Source of the DNA: Clostridium saccharoperbutylacetonicum N1-4(HMT)
GTDB lineage: Bacteria; Bacillota; Clostridia; Clostridiales; Clostridiaceae
Assembly (NCBI RefSeq): GCF_000340885.1
Contig: NC_020291.1
Location: forward strand, 738,501-802,500
Direction: 5' to 3'
Length of the DNA: 64,000 nt
The notes under the pieces were generated by a model, which had not been told where the DNA came from, did no database searches, and saw only the letters and a program-made list of their open reading frames with translations. Position numbers and translations under genes: made by a program. Positions 8,199 to 17,009 of the stretch are shown piece by piece. Every line of letters starts with the position of its first letter. Within the stretch, counting starts at the first letter, position 1.

Positions 8199-9518
8199 AT
8201 GTTAAAAAGTTTTCTTGGAGGAATTCATCCTAAAGACAGCAAAGCATACTCTTCTGAAAAATCTATTGAAATTCCGCCATTACCTTCAACTGTTATCATT
8301 CCTATGAGTCAGCATATAGGTGCTCCTTGCGTTCCGGTGGTAAAAGTTGGGGATAAAGTAAAAAAAGGACAAGTTATAGGGCAAAGTGATGCTTTTATGC
8401 ATAGCCCAATTCATTCATCAATTTCCGGAGAGGTTATCAAAGTTGAAGATATGCCACATACTTCGTTGGTAAAATGCCTGTCTGTTGTTATAAAAAATGA
8501 CGGATTAGATGAATGGGCTGAAGGTATTCCAATGCAACGTGATTGGGATAAGCTAGAGACTCAAGAAATAAAAGACATAATAAAGGGTGCTGGAATAGTT
8601 GGAATGGGAGGAGCTACTTTTCCTACTCATATAAAGCTTTCGCCAAGTCCAGATAAGAAAATTGATACTTTTATTTTAAATGCTGCTGAATGCGAACCTT
8701 ATTTAACAGCAGATTATAGAATGATGCTTGAATATGCTGACCGTATAGTAACTGGAGTAAAAATACTTATGAAAACTCTTGGGGTTACTAAAGGTTTTGT
8801 TGGAATAGAAAATAATAAACCTAAAGCTGTTGAAGTTATGAAAGAAGCTTTTAAAGGTACTTCTATTGAAGTTGTAGCACTGCCTACTAAGTATCCACAA
8901 GGTGCAGAAAAAATGTTGATAAAAGTACTTACTGACCGTGAAGTTCCTCAAGGTGGATTACCAATGGATGTAGGGGTTGTTGTACAAAATGTTGGTACAG
9001 CTGTAGCAGTATGCGATGCGGTAGTTAATGGAATTCCACTTATTGAAAGAGTTACTACAGTATCTGGTGATGCTATAAAAGAACCTAAAAACTTATTGTT
9101 AAGAATAGGGACAACCTTTAAAGATGCAATTGACTATTGTGGAGGTTATGAGAAAACTCCTAAAAAAATAATTATGGGAGGTCCAATGATGGGCTTTGCT
9201 CAATTCACGACCGATGTACCAGTAATTAAAGGTGTGTCAGGGATATTGGCATTAAGTAAGGATAAAGTAAATACTGGAGAAGAATACAATTGTATTAGAT
9301 GTGGTAGATGTGTTGAAGCATGTCCTATGGGATTGGTACCTAGTATGTTAAGCATACTTGGAGAACGTCATAAATTCCAAGAAGCAAAAGAAGAATATGG
9401 TTTATTAAATTGTATAGAATGTGGAAGTTGTGTTTACACATGTCCTGCAAAGCGTAATATCGTTCAATATATAAGATATTCAAAAGCGCTAAATGCAGCA
9501 CAGGCACAAAAAAAGTAG
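8199..9518 (+). CDS. rnfC: Rnf complex subunit RnfC
   Basis: RnfC is the NADH-oxidising, Fe-S peripheral subunit of the ferredoxin:NAD+ oxidoreductase. The 439-residue protein has the GAGIVGMGGATFPTHIK nucleotide-binding loop, the AECEPY motif and two 4Fe-4S clusters at C365/368/371/375 and C405/408/411/415. It is the first gene of the canonical clostridial order rnfCDGEAB. A GAGGTG binding site precedes the ATG. The subunit sits at the cytoplasmic face of the membrane and completes an ion-pumping enzyme with the five following genes. Confidence 0.97.
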   Translation: MLKSFLGGIHPKDSKAYSSEKSIEIPPLPSTVIIPMSQHIGAPCVPVVKVGDKVKKGQVIGQSDAFMHSPIHSSISGEVIKVEDMPHTSLVKCLSVVIKNDGLDEWAEGIPMQRDWDKLETQEIKDIIKGAGIVGMGGATFPTHIKLSPSPDKKIDTFILNAAECEPYLTADYRMMLEYADRIVTGVKILMKTLGVTKGFVGIENNKPKAVEVMKEAFKGTSIEVVALPTKYPQGAEKMLIKVLTDREVPQGGLPMDVGVVVQNVGTAVAVCDAVVNGIPLIERVTTVSGDAIKEPKNLLLRIGTTFKDAIDYCGGYEKTPKKIIMGGPMMGFAQFTTDVPVIKGVSGILALSKDKVNTGEEYNCIRCGRCVEACPMGLVPSMLSILGERHKFQEAKEEYGLLNCIECGSCVYTCPAKRNIVQYIRYSKALNAAQAQKK

Positions 9519-9534
9519 AGGAAGAAGGGTTAAA

Positions 9535-10572
9535 ATGAGTTCCGAAGTAGTAGTAAAAGATACTAAAACACAAGATATTAAACCAAAAGGAATTGAAGTT
9601 CAGGAAGAAAAATTCACTGTTTCAGCATCACCTCATATTAGATGTGATGAATCAATTTCAAAAATAATGTGGAATGTAAATTTAGCTTTAGCGCCAGCTG
9701 CTATTTTTTCAATATTTTATTTTGGTTTTCCAGTACTAATTAATTTAATTGTAGGAGGAGCTTCAGCGGTTGCTTTTGAATATTTGGTACAAAAGTTCCA
9801 AAAAAAGAGAATTACAGCTTTTGATGGAAGTGCATGTTTAACTGGTGTGCTTTTAGCAATGTGTGTTTCACCAAGTCTGCCTGTATATATGATAATAGCT
9901 GGTTCATTTGTATCTATAGTAATAGCTAAACACTCTATGGGTGGATTAGGATACAATATTTTCAACCCAGCTCATATTGGAAGAGCCGCATTAATGGTAT
10001 CTTGGCCAGTAGCAATGACTACATGGACTAAGATGACAACCTCTGTAGATGTAGTTAGTAGTGCTACACCATTAAACATATTAAAGCAACAAGGATATGC
10101 TAAGTTAATTGAAACCTTTGGAAGTAATATGGACATGTATAAAGCTATGTTCCTTGGCACAAGAAATGGAAGTGCAGGAGAAACTTCAACTATTTTACTT
10201 GTCTTAGGCGGAATTTTTCTTATATATAAAGGATATATTAAGTGGCAAGTTCCAGTTTGTATGATAGGAACAGTTGGGCTAGTAACTTGGATTTTTGGAC
10301 CAGCAGGTTTATTTACTGGTGACCCAATATTTCATATGATGGCTGGAGGATTAATTATAGGTGCATTTTTCATGGCAACGGATATGGTAACTGCTCCAAT
10401 AACTTTAAAAGGTCAGATAATTTTTGCTGTAGGGGCAGGACTTATAACTTCTTTAATTAGATTGTTAGGTGGATATCCAGAAGGTGTTTGCTACTCACTT
10501 TTATTAATGAATGCAGTAACACCATTGATTGATCGTTTTGTTAAGCCAAAACAATTTGGAGCAAGGGGGTAG
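9535..10572 (+). CDS. rnfD: Rnf complex subunit RnfD
   Basis: RnfD is an integral membrane, covalently flavinylated subunit of the ion-translocating Rnf complex. The 345-residue protein starts at ATG 9535 (GAAGAAGGG upstream; the frame is open further but overlaps rnfC) and has several hydrophobic helices (from about residue 42). SSATPLNIL near residues 174-182 is the usual flavinylation region (SGATPL in other RnfD/NqrB proteins), with T as the presumed FMN site. It lies 16 nt after rnfC. Confidence 0.95.
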   Translation: MSSEVVVKDTKTQDIKPKGIEVQEEKFTVSASPHIRCDESISKIMWNVNLALAPAAIFSIFYFGFPVLINLIVGGASAVAFEYLVQKFQKKRITAFDGSACLTGVLLAMCVSPSLPVYMIIAGSFVSIVIAKHSMGGLGYNIFNPAHIGRAALMVSWPVAMTTWTKMTTSVDVVSSATPLNILKQQGYAKLIETFGSNMDMYKAMFLGTRNGSAGETSTILLVLGGIFLIYKGYIKWQVPVCMIGTVGLVTWIFGPAGLFTGDPIFHMMAGGLIIGAFFMATDMVTAPITLKGQIIFAVGAGLITSLIRLLGGYPEGVCYSLLLMNAVTPLIDRFVKPKQFGARG

Positions 10573-10576
10573 AGAA

Positions 10577-11143
10577 ATGTCCAATGAACATACTATTAAA
10601 AAGGAATATTCAATTTTTGAGATAGCAATAAATTTAGTAATAACTTGTTTAGTTTCTGGGTTAATAATAGGACTAGTATATTATGTTACTGCACCAATTG
10701 CAGCTCAAAAGAGAGAAATATCAAAACAAGAATCTATGAAAGCCTTGGTTAGTGATGCAGATAGTTTTAAAGCAGTATCAGGAAAAACTGAGTGGTTTAC
10801 AGCTGAGAAGGCTGGGAAAATTGTTGCCTACGTGGTTCCAGGTGAAAGCAAAGGATATGGTGGAGAAATTAAAATGCTTGTAGCTATTAAGCCATCTGGA
10901 GAGGTAATAGATTATAAGATTTTGGCACATAATGAAACACCAGGTCTTGGAGATAATGCCTCAAAAGAGCCTTTTAGAAGTCAATTTAAAGGAAAGAAGG
11001 AGCAAAATTTAACAGTCACAAAAGATGCTTCTGATAAAGAGGATATTCAAGCTATGACAGGAGCAACAATATCATCTAAAGCAGTAACATTAGCTGTTAA
11101 AAATGCTGTCCATGAAGTGACAGAATTTGCAGGAGGTAAGTAA
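10577..11143 (+). CDS. rnfG: Rnf complex subunit RnfG
   Basis: This 188-residue subunit has one N-terminal membrane anchor (about residues 14-40) and an extracytoplasmic FMN-binding domain. The motif TGATISS places the covalently bound FMN on T164. The family passes electrons across the membrane in Rnf. I start at ATG 10577, 4 nt after rnfD, with GGGGGTAGAG as binding site; a longer in-frame start overlaps rnfD. Confidence 0.95.
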   Translation: MSNEHTIKKEYSIFEIAINLVITCLVSGLIIGLVYYVTAPIAAQKREISKQESMKALVSDADSFKAVSGKTEWFTAEKAGKIVAYVVPGESKGYGGEIKMLVAIKPSGEVIDYKILAHNETPGLGDNASKEPFRSQFKGKKEQNLTVTKDASDKEDIQAMTGATISSKAVTLAVKNAVHEVTEFAGGK

Positions 11144-11144
11144 T

Positions 11145-11768
11145 ATGAAGGAAAAGTGGAAAATTTTTAGCAAAGGTTTATATGATGAAAATCCAATATT
11201 TATACTATGCTTAAGTCTTTGTCCTGCATTAGCTGTTACATCATCAGTAATAAATGCACTAACAATGGGCATATGTGTAACATTTGTTATCTCTTCAAAT
11301 AATGTTGTGGTATCACTCACAAGAAAATTTGTAAATCCAAAGGTTAGAGTACCAGTATATATTACCTTTATAGCAACTATAGTAACCCTTGTGGAACTTA
11401 TATTACAGGCAATTTCACCAGAATTATATAGTGCTCTTGGAATTTATTTGGACTTAGTAGTTGTTTTTGCAATAATATTAGCTAGAGCTGAAGTATTTGC
11501 ATCAAAAAATAAAGTATTACCATCCTTCCTTGATGGTTTTGGTATGGGATGTGGGTTCACCCTAGCAATGCTTGCTATATCTGTAATAAGAGAACTTTTA
11601 GGAAGTGGATCAATTCTTGGGTATAGAGTTCTTGGAGAGTGGTATAATGCTCCATTAATTATGATTTTGCCAGCTGGTGCATTCATATTAATTGGCTATA
11701 TGATAGGAGCAATTAAACTTCATAGTGAGCATAAAGAAGCCAAAAAAACAGAAGGAAGTGAAGCATAA
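11145..11768 (+). CDS. rnfE: Rnf complex subunit RnfE
   Basis: RnfE is a membrane subunit of the RnfA/RnfE pair that coordinates a 2Fe-2S cluster inside the membrane. The 207-residue protein has about six helices and the conserved stretches LGLCPALAVTSS-like (LSLCPALAVTSS, near 24-35) and GFGMGCGFTLAM. ATG 11145 lies 1 nt after the rnfG stop region with AGGAGG upstream, and its stop overlaps the start of rnfA, indicating translational coupling. Confidence 0.95.
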   Translation: MKEKWKIFSKGLYDENPIFILCLSLCPALAVTSSVINALTMGICVTFVISSNNVVVSLTRKFVNPKVRVPVYITFIATIVTLVELILQAISPELYSALGIYLDLVVVFAIILARAEVFASKNKVLPSFLDGFGMGCGFTLAMLAISVIRELLGSGSILGYRVLGEWYNAPLIMILPAGAFILIGYMIGAIKLHSEHKEAKKTEGSEA

Positions 11769-12343
11769 TGAAGGAATATTTTACATTGTTTGTAGGTTCA
11801 TTACTTGTAAACAATTTTGTATTAACAAAATTTGTAGGTCTTTGCATATTTTTTGGAGTTTCTAAGAGTTTAGATGCATCCATAGGGATGGGGATGGCAG
11901 TTACTTCAGTTATAACACTTAGTTCAGCCTTAGCTTGGGTAGTATATAATTTTGTACTTGCACCTTTAGGGTTGACCTTTTTAAGGACAATTGTCTTTGT
12001 AATACTTATAGCAAGTTTTGTACAATTGTTAGAAGTAATTATTAAAAAACAAGCACCTACATTATATAGTATGTGGGGAATTTATCTTCTTCTAATAGCA
12101 ACAAACTGTATAGTATTATCTGTACCAATCTTAAGTATTGATTCAGGATATTCATTCCCTAAAAGTGTAGTATTCTCAATAGGTTCAGGTATGGGCTTCT
12201 CACTTGCTTTAATACTAATGGCAAGCTTAAGAGAAAAATTGGTTTATGCAGATGTACCAAAGCCTTTACAAGGAACAGGGATTGCATTTGTATTGGCAGG
12301 TATGTTGGCATTGGCATTCCTAGGATTTTCAGGAATGATATAA
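11768..12343 (+). CDS. rnfA: Rnf complex subunit RnfA
   Basis: This 191-residue membrane protein is paralogous to RnfE. It shows VNNFVLTKFVGLCIFFG near residues 15-31 and six predicted helices, and it shares the intramembrane Fe-S site with RnfE. The start ATG shares a base with the rnfE stop codon. Confidence 0.95.
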   Translation: MKEYFTLFVGSLLVNNFVLTKFVGLCIFFGVSKSLDASIGMGMAVTSVITLSSALAWVVYNFVLAPLGLTFLRTIVFVILIASFVQLLEVIIKKQAPTLYSMWGIYLLLIATNCIVLSVPILSIDSGYSFPKSVVFSIGSGMGFSLALILMASLREKLVYADVPKPLQGTGIAFVLAGMLALAFLGFSGMI

Positions 12344-12361
12344 AGGAGTTGAGTGTAAATT

Positions 12362-13168
12362 ATGTTTACTGCAATAATGGTTATAATTGTATTGGGTGGA
12401 ATTGGAGCAGTATTTGGTCTTATTCTTGCCTATGCAAATAAAAAATTCGCAATGGAGGTAAATCCTCTTATTCATGAAGTTGAAGATATACTTCCTAAAG
12501 GACAATGTGGTGCATGTGGATATGCAGGATGTGCAGCATATGCAGAAGCTGTTGTTGAAAATCCAGATGTTGCTCCAAATTTATGTGTTCCTGGTAAAGA
12601 TGCAGTGGCAAAGCTTGTAGCTGAAATCACAGGAAAAGCTGCTGAAAAAGTTGAGCCAAGAATTGCTCATGTTAGATGTAAAGGAACGATTGATAAGGCA
12701 ACTTTAAGTTATAGCTACGAAGGAGTAAAAGACTGTAAAGCTGCAAGTTTAGTTCAAGGAGGTCCTAAGGGCTGTAAACATGGGTGTCTTGGATTTGGTA
12801 CTTGCGTAAGCGTTTGTCCATTTGGTGCTATGACAATGGGAGAAAATGGATTACCAATTGTAAACAAGGAAAAATGTACTGGATGTAGAAAATGTGAAGA
12901 ATCATGTCCAAAGAATGTAATTCAAATGATAGGAATTAACAGTCATGTAAAAGTTGATTGTAATTCTAAGGACAAGGGAGCTATTGCTAGAAAATTATGT
13001 ACTGCTGCATGTATAGGCTGTGGGCTTTGTGCAAAAAATTGCAGCTATGGAGCAATTGAAATTAAAAATAATCTTGCAGTAGTAAATACTCAAATATGTG
13101 TTGAGAAATGCAGTGAAGCAACTTGTTTAGCAAAATGTCCAACAGGGGCAATAAAAATTGCAAACTAA
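12362..13168 (+). CDS. rnfB: Rnf complex subunit RnfB (ferredoxin-oxidising)
   Basis: RnfB accepts electrons from reduced ferredoxin. The 268-residue protein has an N-terminal membrane anchor (residues 3-25), the Fe-S motif CGACGYAGCAAYAEA near 50-64, and a C-terminal region with paired ferredoxin-like clusters (CTGCRKCEESCP; CIGCGLCAKNC). It completes the operon. Rnf would recycle ferredoxin and NADH and build an ion gradient; the molybdoenzyme island starting 650 bp downstream is a possible source or user of those electrons (inference). Confidence 0.96.
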   Translation: MFTAIMVIIVLGGIGAVFGLILAYANKKFAMEVNPLIHEVEDILPKGQCGACGYAGCAAYAEAVVENPDVAPNLCVPGKDAVAKLVAEITGKAAEKVEPRIAHVRCKGTIDKATLSYSYEGVKDCKAASLVQGGPKGCKHGCLGFGTCVSVCPFGAMTMGENGLPIVNKEKCTGCRKCEESCPKNVIQMIGINSHVKVDCNSKDKGAIARKLCTAACIGCGLCAKNCSYGAIEIKNNLAVVNTQICVEKCSEATCLAKCPTGAIKIAN

Positions 13169-13177
13169 TAAAAATAT

Positions 13178-13485
13178 AGATATCTAACACGAGAATTAGA
13201 TTTATGCACCAATTACCGAAATCCAATACATTTGTCTTCTGCAGGACTAGTGAAATTTTCGCTGGAAGGTTCTAAATGTGAGCTTGCCGTCATTTCAGCG
13301 TGTTCCAGATGTAAAATCCGGACGAGCTGAAATGAAACAAGCTCCCATTAAGAACCTTCAACAGCTCAATTTCACATGCCTGCTCCAGAAAAATGTATCA
13401 GATTTCTAGTGTAGTGTTACGATTATAATTTCTCAAAAGTGGATTTATATCCCGTCTATAAGTTTGATTATTAATTATGATATCT
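13178..13485 (+). repeat. MITE-like long-hairpin repeat, copy 2
   Basis: This 308-bp element is bounded by AGATATC and GATATCT, with ~30-bp imperfect terminal inverted repeats and several nested internal inverted repeats (GAGCTTGCCGTCATTTCAGC with GCTGAAATGAAACAAGCTC; GAAGGTTCT with AGAACCTTC). It is in the same orientation as copy 3 and inverted relative to copy 1. It lies between rnfB and the sigma-54 activator and has no reading frame of note. TATAAT occurs near its right end, reading towards the activator gene. Confidence 0.87.
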
Positions 13486-13522
13486 ATATTAATATTGAAT
13501 TTTGAAAATTAAATAAAAGACT

Positions 13523-13585
13523 AGTAATAAGTGAGAAGTTAAAAATGCTGAATTAAAAGTAATACTTTTCACTTATTACTTTTAT
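13523..13585 (+). terminator. Stem-loop after the Rnf operon, probable terminator
   Basis: AGTAATAAGTGA at 13523-13534 pairs with TCACTTATTACT at 13569-13580, followed by TTTATA. The loop is long and the T-run short, so termination is only probable. The remaining bases up to 13825 show no other feature I can support. Confidence 0.45.
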
Positions 13586-13825
13586 ACAGAAAATATAGTG
13601 CAATTAACAATGTATAGTTTAGAGTTTATACCCTTTATGGGTAGTTTGTGACCAATGAATGATGAAAGCTCCAAAGGAGAAAGTTCATGTTTCCAAATGT
13701 AAAATTTGGATATTTACTTTTTGGACACTTACTTTTCCTTCAGAATTTCTATTGATCAATGTAGAATTTTTATCAGAACTTATATATTAAAAAAATTAAT
13801 AAATTGGGTAAAGGGAAGAGTGCAT

Positions 13826-15727
13826 ATGGAAAATTACATCAAAGAATCGCATACAAGATCTATTAAAATGGGAATACTATCAAGAAATTTATATAGTGCT
13901 AAGATAGTAAAAGGAGAAGAGCTTCGAGATATACTCGATAGAAATAAGAATCTTATTTTAGTGGCAACTCCCTTCATGAATCGCTTGTATAATTTTGTTA
14001 AGGAGTCTGAGTTCTTTGCAACATTATGTGATAATGAAGGCTGCATACTAAATGTAATAGGAAATGAAAAAATATTGAGTGAAGCTACAAAACTAAAAAT
14101 GATACAGGGAGCATATATGGATGAGGCTCACATTGGAACAAATGCAATGAGCTTAGCAATATCAAAAAAGTCTCCAGTTCAGATTTCAGGGGAAGACCAT
14201 TTTATTGAAGCATATCATAAGTGGACATGTTCAGCTGCACCAATTAAAGATATAAATGGAGAAATAATTGGATGTATTGATTTGACAGGCTATAAAGGAA
14301 ATGCTCATCCACATACCTTAGGAATGGTTGTTGCAGCAGCCGATGCTATAGAAACTATGCTTGAGATTAGCAAATATAATTCAATGCTTGAGATTTCAAA
14401 AAGACGTTTAGAGACTACTTTTAATTCAATTTCTTCAGGAATTTTAACCTGTGATTTATTAGGGAATATAACTACAATGAATAGTTATGCAGTCAAGCTG
14501 TTTGGAAGTACCAGGCATGAAATTAAAAAAATGAAAGTTTCTGATTTTCTTCAAAATTGGGAAGAAATAATTCAACATATTAATATTAAGAGAGATTTTA
14601 TTAATGAAGATTTACATATTAATGCAAAAATTAATAAATTGCAGTGCACACTTACTTTGTACCCAATATATGATCAAGAAATGAATATTCAAGAAATTAC
14701 TATTGTAATTAATGAATTTAAAAAAGCTAGAAAACTTGCAGGGAAAATATTAGGTGGTCAGGCAAAGTATACTTTCGAACAAGTCATAGGAAGAAATGAT
14801 AAATTTACAAAAATAGTTGATTATTCTAAAAAGATAGCAAATAGTAAATCAACGATCTTAATAACAGGTGAAAGTGGTACTGGAAAAGAAGTTTTTGCGC
14901 AAGCAATTCATAATTATAGCATACGTAAAGAGGAGCCTTTTATTGCAGTAAATTGTGGTGCAATTCCTAAAACACTAATAGAATCAGAGTTATTTGGATA
15001 TGATGATGGAGCATTCACTGGAGCTAAAAAGGGAGGGAGCCCTGGCAAATTTGAAATTGCTGATGGAGGAACAATTTTTTTAGATGAAATAGGAGAAATG
15101 CCTGTTGATATGCAGACAAAATTGTTAAGAGTACTTGAAGAGAATGTAATTACACGGATAGGAAGTTCAATAGAAATACCTATTGATGTGAGAATTATAG
15201 CTGCAACCAATAAATGCCTAGAAGATGAGATAGAAAAAGGACAGTTCAGAAGAGATTTATATTATAGGTTGAATGTTTTGCCAATAAATTTACCTCCACT
15301 TAGAGATAAAAGAGATGATATTCCAGAATTAATAAATTATTATATGAAAAAAATATCTGAAAAACTTGGAAAACAAAGTATGGATATTCCTGAGGAATAT
15401 ATAAAATATCTAATGAATTATGATTGGCCAGGGAATATTAGAGAATTAGAAAATGTTATCGAATTAATAATAAATTCAGAAGAATTACAATTTAATCTTG
15501 GGAATAAAGTAGGTGAGGGAGAAAAAAATATAATGTGCTTAGCTCAAAATAATAGCCTGGAATTGATTGAAAGGCAGCATATTATAAAAGTTTTAAAAGA
15601 AGTTAATGGTAATATGACTTTGGCTGCTAGTATATTAGAAATTGGAAGAAATACTTTATATAGAAAAATTGAAAAATTTCATATCAACTATTCCAAAATA
15701 GAACACTGTTCTGAAATGGAACAGTAA
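13826..15727 (+). CDS. Sigma-54-dependent transcriptional activator (GAF/PAS-AAA+-Fis)
   Basis: This 633-residue enhancer-binding protein has an N-terminal GAF-like sensor of the AcoR type (about 60-190), a PAS segment (about 195-300), an AAA+ domain with Walker A GESGTGKE, the sigma-54 contact loop GAFTGA and LDEIGEMP, and a C-terminal Fis-type helix-turn-helix (LAASILEIGRNTLYRKIEKF). I start at ATG 13826 (AAAGGGAAGAG upstream); the frame is open 40 codons further without a binding site. It ends at the enhancer-like repeats and lies 110 bp before a perfect -24/-12 promoter, so it almost certainly activates the molybdoenzyme operon. The inducer is unknown, possibly an aldehyde or related small molecule. 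Confidence 0.92.
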   Translation: MENYIKESHTRSIKMGILSRNLYSAKIVKGEELRDILDRNKNLILVATPFMNRLYNFVKESEFFATLCDNEGCILNVIGNEKILSEATKLKMIQGAYMDEAHIGTNAMSLAISKKSPVQISGEDHFIEAYHKWTCSAAPIKDINGEIIGCIDLTGYKGNAHPHTLGMVVAAADAIETMLEISKYNSMLEISKRRLETTFNSISSGILTCDLLGNITTMNSYAVKLFGSTRHEIKKMKVSDFLQNWEEIIQHINIKRDFINEDLHINAKINKLQCTLTLYPIYDQEMNIQEITIVINEFKKARKLAGKILGGQAKYTFEQVIGRNDKFTKIVDYSKKIANSKSTILITGESGTGKEVFAQAIHNYSIRKEEPFIAVNCGAIPKTLIESELFGYDDGAFTGAKKGGSPGKFEIADGGTIFLDEIGEMPVDMQTKLLRVLEENVITRIGSSIEIPIDVRIIAATNKCLEDEIEKGQFRRDLYYRLNVLPINLPPLRDKRDDIPELINYYMKKISEKLGKQSMDIPEEYIKYLMNYDWPGNIRELENVIELIINSEELQFNLGNKVGEGEKNIMCLAQNNSLELIERQHIIKVLKEVNGNMTLAASILEIGRNTLYRKIEKFHINYSKIEHCSEMEQ

Positions 15728-15758
15728 TTATTGAATTATTTGTGTCAAAATGGAACAG
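15701..15758. promoter_or_regulatory. Candidate upstream activator sites for the sigma-54 activator
   Basis: The activator's last codons and the following bases contain repeated GGAACA/TGTTC half-sites: GAACACTGTTC (15701-15711), CTGTTC facing GAACAG (15706-15724), and a further TGGAACAG at 15751-15758. They lie about 80-140 bp upstream of the -24/-12 element, the usual distance for enhancer sites. Binding by the neighbouring activator is inferred. Confidence 0.6.
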
Positions 15759-15838
15759 TTATTGTCCTTAAAAAGCAGATATTAAAATATGTGATTTTAA
15801 AATTAAGAAAATAGAAGGATTAAAGGCAGATTTCATGT

Positions 15839-15856
15839 TGGCACGGAATTTGCTTG
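15839..15856 (+). promoter_or_regulatory. Sigma-54 (-24/-12) promoter of the molybdoenzyme operon
   Basis: TGGCAC, five bases GGAAT, then TTGCTT matches the sigma-54 consensus TGGCAC-N5-TTGCW exactly, with the invariant GG and GC 10 bp apart. Transcription should begin near 15866, giving a leader of about 50 nt before the MoeA-like gene at 15916. Confidence 0.92.
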
Positions 15857-15915
15857 TATATTATTGTATACCAAATAAAAGGCAAAGAATCTGTCTGCAG
15901 TTAGGAGGAGTAAAA

Positions 15916-16938
15916 ATGAAGTCTGTTCCAGTTGAAGAGGCAGTAGGTATGGTATTATGCCATGACTTAACTAAAATAGTCCCAGGAGAATTTAAGGGAG
16001 TCGCATTTAAAAAAGGCCATGTAATAAATGAAGAAGACATACCTAAAATGCTAGATATGGGGAAGCGAAACATTTATGTTTGGGAAATGCAAGAGGGAAT
16101 ACTTCATGAAAATGAAGCTGGAGAAAGGATGGCTAAAGCTGTAGCAGGTAAGGAAATTATTTTTAATGAACCATCTGAAGGAAAGGTGAGTTTAATTGCA
16201 AAATGTAAAGGTTTGCTGAAAGTGAATTATTCAGTCATGGAGAGGATAAATACAATAGATGAAGCGATGCTTGCAACTTTACATACTGATATTGTTGTGG
16301 AAGAAGGAAGCGTAGTTGCAGGAACTAGAATAATACCTCTTTTAATTGATAGTCACAAAATTGAACATATAGAAATAATTTGCGAAGAAGAAGGACCTAT
16401 TATTTGGGTAGAACCATTAAAAGCTATGAAGGTTGGAGTAATTACAACTGGTAGTGAAGTTTATACAGGAAGAATAGAAGATAAATTTGGCCCTGTTATT
16501 AAAAGAAAACTGGCTGAAGTTGGGAGCGAAGTAATAAAACAGATTTTGGTTTCTGATAGCACAAGTATGATTGTAGATGCAGTCAATGAATTATTAGAAA
16601 TCGGAGCTGAAATGATTATCGTTACTGGTGGTATGTCAGTAGATCCAGATGATGTTACACCAGCTGGAATAAGAGAAGCTGGAGCAAATATAGTATCTTA
16701 TGGTGCGCCAGTACTTCCAGGAGCTATGTTTTTAATTGCATATAAGGATGAAACACCTGTTTTAGGACTTCCAGGCTGTGTAATGTATAGCAAACGTACA
16801 ATATTTGATCTTATGCTTCCAAGGGTTGTAGCTGGTGAAAAGATAAAAAGAGAAGATATTGCAAGGTTAGGGCATGGGGGAATGTGTTTAAATTGTGAAA
16901 TATGTACTTTCCCAGCTTGTAGTTTTGGAAAGTGGTAG
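15916..16938 (+). CDS. MoeA-like molybdopterin-binding protein with C-terminal cysteine tail
   Basis: The 340-residue protein resembles MoeA over its molybdopterin-binding MogA-type domain (VGVITTGSEVYTGRIED, IIVTGGMSVDPDDVTPAGI, LPGCVMY), which inserts molybdate into adenylylated molybdopterin. It ends in a cysteine tail with C324, C327, C330 and C335 (CLNCEIC...C). ATG 15916 sits 7 nt behind AGGAGG; an in-frame start at 15835 would overlap the sigma-54 promoter. It is the first gene of the operon and probably supplies cofactor to the following aldehyde oxidoreductase. A dedicated metal-insertion role is inference. Confidence 0.82.
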   Translation: MKSVPVEEAVGMVLCHDLTKIVPGEFKGVAFKKGHVINEEDIPKMLDMGKRNIYVWEMQEGILHENEAGERMAKAVAGKEIIFNEPSEGKVSLIAKCKGLLKVNYSVMERINTIDEAMLATLHTDIVVEEGSVVAGTRIIPLLIDSHKIEHIEIICEEEGPIIWVEPLKAMKVGVITTGSEVYTGRIEDKFGPVIKRKLAEVGSEVIKQILVSDSTSMIVDAVNELLEIGAEMIIVTGGMSVDPDDVTPAGIREAGANIVSYGAPVLPGAMFLIAYKDETPVLGLPGCVMYSKRTIFDLMLPRVVAGEKIKREDIARLGHGGMCLNCEICTFPACSFGKW

Positions 16939-17009
16939 TAATAAGGTTATGTCTTTTAAATTAAGACACCACCTTCTTATATATAATATTCAAATAAGGG
17001 GGATTCGAA

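Noticed and set aside
13706..13825. N-terminal extension of the sigma-54 activator
   Set aside because: The 40 extra codons have no ribosome binding site and do not resemble the family, while ATG 13826 is well placed.
15835..15915. Upstream in-frame start of the MoeA-like gene
   Set aside because: It would begin inside the -24/-12 promoter, before the expected transcript start.
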